Shown in pieces: positions 43,413 to 48,214 of a stretch of DNA of 48,214 bases; positions within the stretch are counted from its first letter, which is position 1, and each line of letters begins with the position of its first letter. Origin of the DNA: an uncultured Opitutales bacterium (GTDB lineage: Bacteria > Verrucomicrobiota > Verrucomicrobiia > Opitutales > Intestinicryptomonadaceae); assembly GCA_900548275.1 (NCBI GenBank), contig URJY01000013.1:1-48214 (forward strand), in the 5' to 3' direction. Both the position numbers and the translations under genes were made by a program. The notes under the pieces are model-generated. The model did no database searches. It was not told the DNA's origin and saw only the letters and a list, made by a program, of their open reading frames with translations.

Positions 43413-43483
43413 TTCCCCGGCAGAGATTCGAACTCCGACTAGATGAACCAAAATCACCTGTGCTACCATTACACCACCAGGGA
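43413..43483 (-). tRNA. tRNA-Gln (anticodon UUG)
   Basis: 71-base cloverleaf. Acceptor TCCCTGG/CCGGGGA with one G-U pair, anticodon stem GGTGA/TCATC, loop TTTTGGT with anticodon TTG, T loop TTCGAAT. No encoded CCA. Confidence 0.94.
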
Positions 43484-43505
43484 GAAGTCTGTCGTTCCTT
43501 TTTGG

Positions 43506-43578
43506 TGGAGATGATCGGGTTCGAACCGACGACCCCCACAATGCCATTGTGGTGCTCTTCCAACTGAGCTACATCCCC
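43506..43578 (-). tRNA. tRNA-Ala (anticodon GGC)
   Basis: 73-base cloverleaf. Acceptor GGGGATG/CATCTCC includes the G3-U70 wobble that marks alanine tRNAs. Anticodon stem CCACA/TGTGG, loop ATGGCAT, anticodon GGC. No encoded CCA. First gene of the three-tRNA cluster. Confidence 0.96.
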
Positions 43579-43594
43579 AAAAAAGTATTTCAAA

Positions 43595-43623
43595 AACACT
43601 GGCGAATTTTTTCATTTCGTCAA
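43595..43623 (-). promoter_or_regulatory. Possible promoter of the tRNA cluster
   Basis: TTGACG (43623-43618), 17 bases, AGTGTT (43600-43595). The position is right for a start point about 10 bases before tRNA-Ala, but the -10 is poor. Confidence 0.35.
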
Positions 43624-43678
43624 TGATTTTTTCAAATTTTTTTTCAAACGCTTTTGTGTTTTCGTCGAATCGGTGCGC

Positions 43679-43713
43679 AAAAAAATCGCGGGTGTTCTCC
43701 ACGTCCGCGATTT
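43679..43713 (-). terminator. Terminator of the DeoR regulator gene
   Basis: ATCGCGG/CCGCGAT stem (43685-43691 and 43705-43711), followed on the minus strand by seven T, about 28 bases past the stop. Confidence 0.82.
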
Positions 43714-43740
43714 CCGGATTTTGTCTTTCAGACTTTCGCC

Positions 43741-44493
43741 CTATTTCACGGGCACGCCCGCGTCTTTGAGTTTTTGGATGAAGGCTTCGTCCGCGCTCGA
43801 GTCCGTTATTACCTTGTCTATCATATCGAAGTCGGCGAAGAATCTCGAGCTTCTCACGCCCAGTTTCGACGCGTCGCAGAGCAGGATTTTTTCGCGGCAG
43901 TATTGGAGCACGTTTTCCTTGAATTCGGCGTGGATTTCCGCAACTTCGCTCGCACCGCGTTCCAAGTCGAGACCGTTGCACGAGAAGAATGCCTTGTCCA
44001 CCGAAATTTTGCGCACTGTAGACCACGCAGTCGCCCCGCCGTAGCTCAGGCTTACTCTGTCGAGTTTTCCGCCCGTCGCGATGACATTTATTTTATTTCT
44101 TCCCATCAGCGGAACGACGGTATCGTGTGCGTTTGTTATTACCGTTATTTCCATATCGGGCAGGATTTCCGCAAGTGCCAGCACGGTCGAGCTTGCGTCG
44201 AGCAGAATTGTATCGCCCTCTTTTATAAATTCGAGTGCCTTTTTGGCTATTTCCTGTTTTGCGGCACGGTGTTCTTTAAGGCGTTTCTGAAGCGGGATGT
44301 CTATTGCGCGTTTTTCGATGCGCAGTGCGCCGCCGTGGGTACGGATAAGTTTGTTTTCGGAATCGAGATACTCCAAGTCTCGACGTATTGTTTCGTCGGT
44401 TACGTCGAACTGTTTTGCGAGTTCGATTGTGCGCAAGCTCGGCTGTGTTTCGAGCATTTCGAGTATGACTCTTTGGCGTTGTCTGGCTAACAT
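43741..44493 (-). CDS. DeoR/GlpR-family transcriptional repressor
   Basis: The 250-residue regulator has an N-terminal DeoR helix-turn-helix (RQRQRVILEMLETQPSLR, ELAKQFDVTDETIRRDLEYL, IRTHGGAL). The C-terminal sugar-phosphate-binding domain has the family marks EGDTILLDASSTVLALAE, VITNAHD, ATGGKLD, and KAFFSCNGLD with the late CDASKLG. DeoR-type repressors respond to phosphorylated sugars. I start at MLARQRQR (44493); a TTG further up (44532) is inside the candidate promoter. It is divergent from the DUF5696/GH99-like operon, with a 22-bp inverted repeat between them, so control of that operon is the natural inference. Confidence 0.93.
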   Translation of the reverse strand: MLARQRQRVILEMLETQPSLRTIELAKQFDVTDETIRRDLEYLDSENKLIRTHGGALRIEKRAIDIPLQKRLKEHRAAKQEIAKKALEFIKEGDTILLDASSTVLALAEILPDMEITVITNAHDTVVPLMGRNKINVIATGGKLDRVSLSYGGATAWSTVRKISVDKAFFSCNGLDLERGASEVAEIHAEFKENVLQYCREKILLCDASKLGVRSSRFFADFDMIDKVITDSSADEAFIQKLKDAGVPVK

Positions 44494-44503
44494 AATGCGG
44501 AAT

Positions 44504-44532
44504 TTATTTAAAGGCACGGTTTCGATAGTCAA
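44504..44532 (-). promoter_or_regulatory. Candidate promoter of the DeoR gene
   Basis: TTGACT (44532-44527), 17 bases, AAATAA (44509-44504). It would give a very short leader before the ATG at 44493. Confidence 0.4.
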
Positions 44533-44551
44533 GAAGATTCATTACGGCACG

Positions 44552-44573
44552 TCAAACATTGAGCAATATTTGA
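44552..44573 (+). promoter_or_regulatory. 22-bp inverted repeat, probable DeoR operator
   Basis: TCAAACATTG (44552-44561) and CAATATTTGA (44564-44573) match as complements at nine of ten positions, around AG. The site lies in the middle of the 156-base divergent region between the DeoR gene and the DUF5696 gene. Confidence 0.65.
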
Positions 44574-44649
44574 GGCAATCAAAACATTTTCCAAAAAAAT
44601 CCATTTGTAATCAACATAATGCTTGCAAGGTTTGGCACTTTCCGTTTTA

Positions 44650-46476
44650 ATGATTCTTATGCACACAGGAATTTCGTTGAAATGTTTTACGGTTGCCGTC
44701 TGTTCTTTTTTGGCGGCGGAAAGTCTCATCTCGTCGCCCGTGTTGATTCGCCAGACGAACAACGACGGCACAGTTTCGGAGAGGAAAATAGACAGTCGGG
44801 AGCTTGGCGGCGGGCTTGAACGCATCACAATAAAAAAGGAGTCGCTTGCCGACGTTGCGTATGTCGACGTAATCCCCGATTTCGCCCGTGCGAAGAAAGG
44901 CGACGATGGCTATTGGGTTGACGGGCGCGGTTGGTACGGCAGGTTCGACCGCGACAACGGCGAGTTTTGTTATATCAGAAGTTTTATGCCCATTTTCGGC
45001 ATGAAGAAAGCCGACAAGACGTTCTGGGCAGTCGTCAAAACGTACCGCTTCAACTACGATTTCAGGGTAGATGTCAAGGACGGCAACTACGCAGTTTATC
45101 CGCGTTTCAGAATAGACAATGTGCGGAAGTTTTTCGAGCCGTACGACGACATCGTCGTGGAATACCGCGCGCTCGAGGGAGACGACGCCAACTATTCGGG
45201 AATGGCTCGCGGCTACCGCAACTACCGCATTGCCCGCGGCGAAATAACGCCGATAAAAGAGCGCGTAAAAAAGTATCCCGAGCTTGACTATCTATGCGAT
45301 TCAATCGTCGTGCGAATCCAGACGCACGGAGCAAAGCCCATCCCCGAAACCGACATCACCTACACCAAGGAAACCGAGCAGCCCATTATTGCGCATATGC
45401 CCTTCGGCGTGTCGGAGGAATTTGTACAGGCAATCAAGGATTCGGGCGTAGACAAGTGCACAATCGTTTCGGCGGGTTGGAACAACGGCGGCTACGACGG
45501 CAGAACGCCCTCGCACTTTCCCGTTGAAATCACGTTCGGCGGCGAGGAGGCATTCCGCAGGCTCATCAGGAAAACGCAGGATTTGGGCTTCCAATTCACT
45601 TTGCACGCAACAAACACCGACGCGTATCCCGTCTCGCCAATGTGGTCGCCGAGCTACATTTCGAAGTGGCGCGACGGCTCGCTTGTCAAGGGCGGCGTAT
45701 GGGCGGGCGGACAGTGTTTTATGGTCTGCCAACGCGCCGCGTGGAATGGTTGGACGCCGAAAGAGCTTGAGCAGATGCGCGACCTCGGCGCGAGGGGCCC
45801 GCACTACATCGACGTATTCTCGTCGCTCTACCCCACCCCGTGTGCCGACCCGAACCATTTGGCGACTCCCGAAATCACGGCGGAGTATCAAAACAAAATT
45901 CTCGCGCGGTCGAAAGAGCTTTTCGGCTCGGCTGCGTCGGAGGCGGGCTTCGACCACGTTGCGGGGAATATCGACTACATCAACTACATCGGCGGCGCGT
46001 TGAAAGTTCTGCGCGAGCACCGCGAGAACAAGCTTATTGACGGACTTTTCCCGCTTTGGGAAATCGTCTACCACGGAATAGTCATGTACAATTCCGACCG
46101 CGAAACGCAAAACCACACGCGCGGGAAATGTCCGTACAAGCTCGACAAGAGCGGCGACCCGCGTTGGATGGAGGGCGACGGAAAGGTCGACCCGTTCGTT
46201 TCGCTGAAAATCGTCGAATTCGGCGGTAAGCCCATTTTCTATACATACAAGTTCGCCGACGTTCCCAGAATCAAAAAGGCGTGGGACGAATTCGTGCCCG
46301 TGCGCCGACTGCAACGCGAGCTTATGCAGTCGCACGAGGAGATAGCAAAGGACGTGTTCCTTGTGAAGTACGAAGACGGCAGCAGGGTTGTCGCGAACTA
46401 CAACAAGACTCCGTTCAAATTCGAGGGCGTCGAAATCCCCGCAATCGGCTACAAACTTTTCGAACCAAACAAATAA
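44650..46476 (+). CDS. Secreted DUF5696-type putative glycoside hydrolase, copy 2
   Basis: A paralogue of the protein at 34425, with 608 residues from the ATG at 44650 (44659 is also possible; both give a signal peptide through FTVAVCSFLAAES). It has an N-terminal beta-sandwich (to about 180, DDANYSGMARGYRNYR) and a barrel with Asp388 (HYIDVFS) and Glu431 (ASEAGFDH), spaced 43 residues apart as in copy 1. These are candidate catalytic residues by analogy with GH101-like enzymes. The family is DUF5696-like by overall pattern; substrate unknown. The GH99-like gene begins 11 bases after its stop, so the two form an operon. A DeoR repressor gene is divergent. Confidence 0.82.
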   Translation: MILMHTGISLKCFTVAVCSFLAAESLISSPVLIRQTNNDGTVSERKIDSRELGGGLERITIKKESLADVAYVDVIPDFARAKKGDDGYWVDGRGWYGRFDRDNGEFCYIRSFMPIFGMKKADKTFWAVVKTYRFNYDFRVDVKDGNYAVYPRFRIDNVRKFFEPYDDIVVEYRALEGDDANYSGMARGYRNYRIARGEITPIKERVKKYPELDYLCDSIVVRIQTHGAKPIPETDITYTKETEQPIIAHMPFGVSEEFVQAIKDSGVDKCTIVSAGWNNGGYDGRTPSHFPVEITFGGEEAFRRLIRKTQDLGFQFTLHATNTDAYPVSPMWSPSYISKWRDGSLVKGGVWAGGQCFMVCQRAAWNGWTPKELEQMRDLGARGPHYIDVFSSLYPTPCADPNHLATPEITAEYQNKILARSKELFGSAASEAGFDHVAGNIDYINYIGGALKVLREHRENKLIDGLFPLWEIVYHGIVMYNSDRETQNHTRGKCPYKLDKSGDPRWMEGDGKVDPFVSLKIVEFGGKPIFYTYKFADVPRIKKAWDEFVPVRRLQRELMQSHEEIAKDVFLVKYEDGSRVVANYNKTPFKFEGVEIPAIGYKLFEPNK

Positions 46477-46487
46477 ATCGACTATAT

Positions 46488-47660
46488 ATGAAAAAGTACC
46501 TTATAACACTGTCATCGATAATTGCGGCGGTCGCAGCGTACGCCTCGTATGACGTTGCGGCGATAGTCTGGCCCGCCTACCACCCCGAACCGCGATGGCG
46601 CGAGCTTGGCATTTTCGGACACGGAAACGGCGAATGGCAGAACGTCTACGAAGCCGTACCGAAATTCGAGGGGCACAACCAACCGCTCGTTCCGCTCTGG
46701 GGCTACGAGAAGGAAAACGACCCAATCGCCGTTGCGCGCAAAATCGACGCAGCCCTCGCCGCGGGCGTAAACGTGTTTATGTACGACTGGTACTGGTACG
46801 GCGGCAGACCGTTTCTCGAAGGCGCGCTCAACGACGGCTTCCTTAAAGCTCCCAACAACGAGCGAATGAAGTTCTTTATAATGTGGGCAAACCACGATGT
46901 CGATTCGCTCTGGAACAACAAGGTTCACGGAAAGAAAAAGCTCGAGACCGTCTGGAGTGCCGACGTATCGCTCGACGAATTCAAGAACGTGCTCGTTCCG
47001 CGCTTCATCGAGTATTTCAAAAAGCCCAACTACTATAAAATAGACGGCAAGCCCGTCTTTGCAATGTACCTTATGCGAAACCTCATCAGGGGCGTGGGCG
47101 GAGCGGAAAACGCAAAGGACGCGCTCGACTACTTCCGCGCGGAATGTAAAAAAGCGGGCTTTGCGGGGCTTCATCTGATGTCGCTGACCGCCGGAAACCG
47201 CAAGGTTCCGATTGCGGGCAACGACAAGCCCGCCCCGGAGGAAGTATCGAAGTACTACGGCTACGACTCGATGTCCACATACAACTGGGCGGGAGTTATG
47301 AACAGCGACTACATAACGTGGCGCACAACCGCAATGGCGAAATGGGATACATTCAAAAAAGAGGCGGGCACGTTCTTCCCGATTGTTTCCACGGGTTGGG
47401 ACAACAATCCGCGCTGGCCGAAGGAAAAGACGACAAAAACGGTTACGGGCAAGTCGCCAGTCGAGTACGAGAAGTCGCTGCGGATGGCAAAGGATTGGGC
47501 TGACAAAAACATCCCCGCGGGTATGCCGAAGCTCATCCTCATCAACGCGTGGAACGAATGGACAGAGGGCGAATACCTCGAACCCGACAAAACCTACGGG
47601 TACGACTACCTGAACGCGACCGCCCGCGTCTTCGGCGGACACGGACAGGCAAAAGAATAA
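46488..47660 (+). CDS. Secreted GH99-like (WbsX-family) glycan-active enzyme
   Basis: A 390-residue protein with signal peptide (MKKYLITLSSIIAAVAAYA) and a TIM barrel of the GH99-like/WbsX family. Landmarks: AAIVWPAYHPEPRW at the first strand, FMYDWYWYGGRPFLE, FIMWANHD, KIDGKPVFAMY and NAWNEWTEGEYLEPD (about 353-367). The latter is the signature of this family and carries the likely acid residues. Characterised GH99 enzymes are endo-alpha-mannosidases/mannanases, and WbsX proteins lie in glycan loci. The signal peptide favours a hydrolase over a cytoplasmic glycosyltransferase. It is second in the operon after the DUF5696 gene and ends in a strong terminator. Confidence 0.9.
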   Translation: MKKYLITLSSIIAAVAAYASYDVAAIVWPAYHPEPRWRELGIFGHGNGEWQNVYEAVPKFEGHNQPLVPLWGYEKENDPIAVARKIDAALAAGVNVFMYDWYWYGGRPFLEGALNDGFLKAPNNERMKFFIMWANHDVDSLWNNKVHGKKKLETVWSADVSLDEFKNVLVPRFIEYFKKPNYYKIDGKPVFAMYLMRNLIRGVGGAENAKDALDYFRAECKKAGFAGLHLMSLTAGNRKVPIAGNDKPAPEEVSKYYGYDSMSTYNWAGVMNSDYITWRTTAMAKWDTFKKEAGTFFPIVSTGWDNNPRWPKEKTTKTVTGKSPVEYEKSLRMAKDWADKNIPAGMPKLILINAWNEWTEGEYLEPDKTYGYDYLNATARVFGGHGQAKE

Positions 47661-47682
47661 TTTTGTCCCGCAAAAACAAAAC

Positions 47683-47717
47683 GGCGGATGTCGGAGAATT
47701 TCGGCGTCCGCCTTTTT
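47683..47717 (+). terminator. Terminator of the DUF5696-GH99-like operon
   Basis: An 11-position stem with two G-U pairs (GGCGGATGTCG at 47683-47693, CGGCGTCCGCC at 47702-47712), followed by five T. Confidence 0.85.
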
Positions 47718-47815
47718 CGTATCCGCGCGGGAAAAATCGCTACAATTTTGTCGGGAAAATCGGCACAAAAAATTGTACATTTTTGTAGGAATGCGCTGTT
47801 TTTTTAGATTACAAC

Positions 47816-47844
47816 TTGACGCATAGCCGATGAATACGAGAATT
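47816..47844 (+). promoter_or_regulatory. Candidate promoter of gdhA
   Basis: TTGACG (47816-47821), 17 bases, AGAATT (47839-47844). The predicted leader is about 30 bases. Confidence 0.42.
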
Positions 47845-47882
47845 GCGGCAGATTTTGTTAAAAATCCAATCAAAGGAAAAAA

Positions 47883-48214
47883 ATGAACAAATATGTAGCA
47901 AAGGTTCTCGAAGACCTCAAAGCAAAGCAGCCGTGGGAAAAGGAATTCCTTCAGGCGGCCGAAGAAGTACTCTCGTCGTTGAGCGCAGTTCTCGACAGCG
48001 ATTCCAAATACGAAAAGAACAAGATTCTCGAAAGAATGGTAGTTCCCGAAAGAATCATTATGTTCCAAGTTCCGTGGGCTGACGACAAGGGCGAAATTCA
48101 GGTAAACCAAGGCTACCGCGTTCAGTTCAACAGCGCAATCGGCCCCTACAAGGGCGGTCTGCGTTTCCACCCGTCGGTAAACTTGGGCATCCTCAAGTTC
48201 CTCGGTTTCGAACA
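47883..48214 (+). CDS. gdhA: Glutamate dehydrogenase, N-terminal part (cut by window end)
   Basis: Glutamate dehydrogenase makes glutamate from 2-oxoglutarate and ammonia with NAD(P)H. The first 110 residues are present, including the family signature VNQGYRVQFNSAIGPYKGGL (Gln, Arg and substrate-binding Lys region) and RFHPSVN. The start MNKYVAKVLEDLKAKQP (47883) has AAGGA seven bases upstream and fits hexameric GDH of about 445 residues. The rest lies beyond the window. Confidence 0.93.
   Translation, partial: MNKYVAKVLEDLKAKQPWEKEFLQAAEEVLSSLSAVLDSDSKYEKNKILERMVVPERIIMFQVPWADDKGEIQVNQGYRVQFNSAIGPYKGGLRFHPSVNLGILKFLGFE

Noticed and set aside
47765..47786. Near-palindrome around TGTACA upstream of gdhA
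   Set aside because: The arms are mostly A and T runs and out of register; it is easily explained by AT richness.
1..48214. CRISPR arrays, insertion sequences, prophage, attachment sites
   Set aside because: No regularly spaced repeats, transposase or integrase motifs, or phage genes were seen on reading through both strands.

Overview
The window is chromosomal DNA from a bacterium that I place, by inference, in the Verrucomicrobiota, probably a gut or plant-polymer-degrading Opitutales-like lineage. The pointers are four secreted proteins ending in a PEPAEWA-type PEP-CTERM tail, two exosortases, a fused SecDF, GTP-dependent PEP carboxykinase, long-form (class II) IlvC, and several secreted glycoside hydrolases without any SusC/SusD pair. 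No phage, insertion sequence or CRISPR array is visible. Housekeeping genes are interleaved with exported carbohydrate-active enzymes and PEP-CTERM proteins.

Layout. 0-5 kb (mostly minus strand): tail of an unknown plus-strand gene, recJ, a secreted GH28-like beta-helix enzyme, and a PEP-CTERM protein whose candidate promoter has a run of 12 G between -35 and -10. 5.4-10.5 kb: yajC-secDF (Sec translocon accessories) and pckG. 10.7-14.1 kb: a small PEP-CTERM protein convergent with exosortase 1, tRNA-Glu(CUC), and a second GH28 enzyme. 14.1-20.7 kb: ModF-like double ABC ATPase, a FadR-type GntR regulator with ilvC, malic enzyme followed in frame by a transporter relic, and a phosphatase/nuclease-like lipoprotein. 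20.9-24.9 kb: murA-infC-cell-wall amidase (plus), with exosortase 2 convergent. 25-30.3 kb: GH10 xylanase and two tandem paralogous PEP-CTERM proteins. 30.4-34.3 kb: nadE-hemL and an unrecognised gene. 34.4-38.6 kb: a DUF5696-type enzyme, a mutarotase-like lipoprotein and an RlmD-type rRNA methyltransferase. 38.7-43.6 kb: SpoU methyltransferase, tex, malate dehydrogenase and a tRNA-Ala/Gln/Leu cluster. 43.7-47.7 kb: a DeoR regulator divergent from a two-gene glycan operon (DUF5696 plus GH99-like). The window ends inside gdhA.

How the genes work together. PckG, malate dehydrogenase and malic enzyme join PEP, oxaloacetate, malate and pyruvate. SecDF/YajC and the exosortases form an export-and-anchor route for the PEP-CTERM proteins. 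The GH10, GH28, DUF5696 and GH99-like enzymes are exported glycan-degrading enzymes, at least one set of which is probably controlled by the adjacent DeoR repressor. The strongest candidates for something new are the poly-G promoter of the PEP-CTERM gene (possible phase variation), the DeoR/DUF5696/GH99-like locus with its 22-bp inverted repeat, the palindrome at the GntR start, and an 18-bp element repeated upstream of two neighbouring genes.
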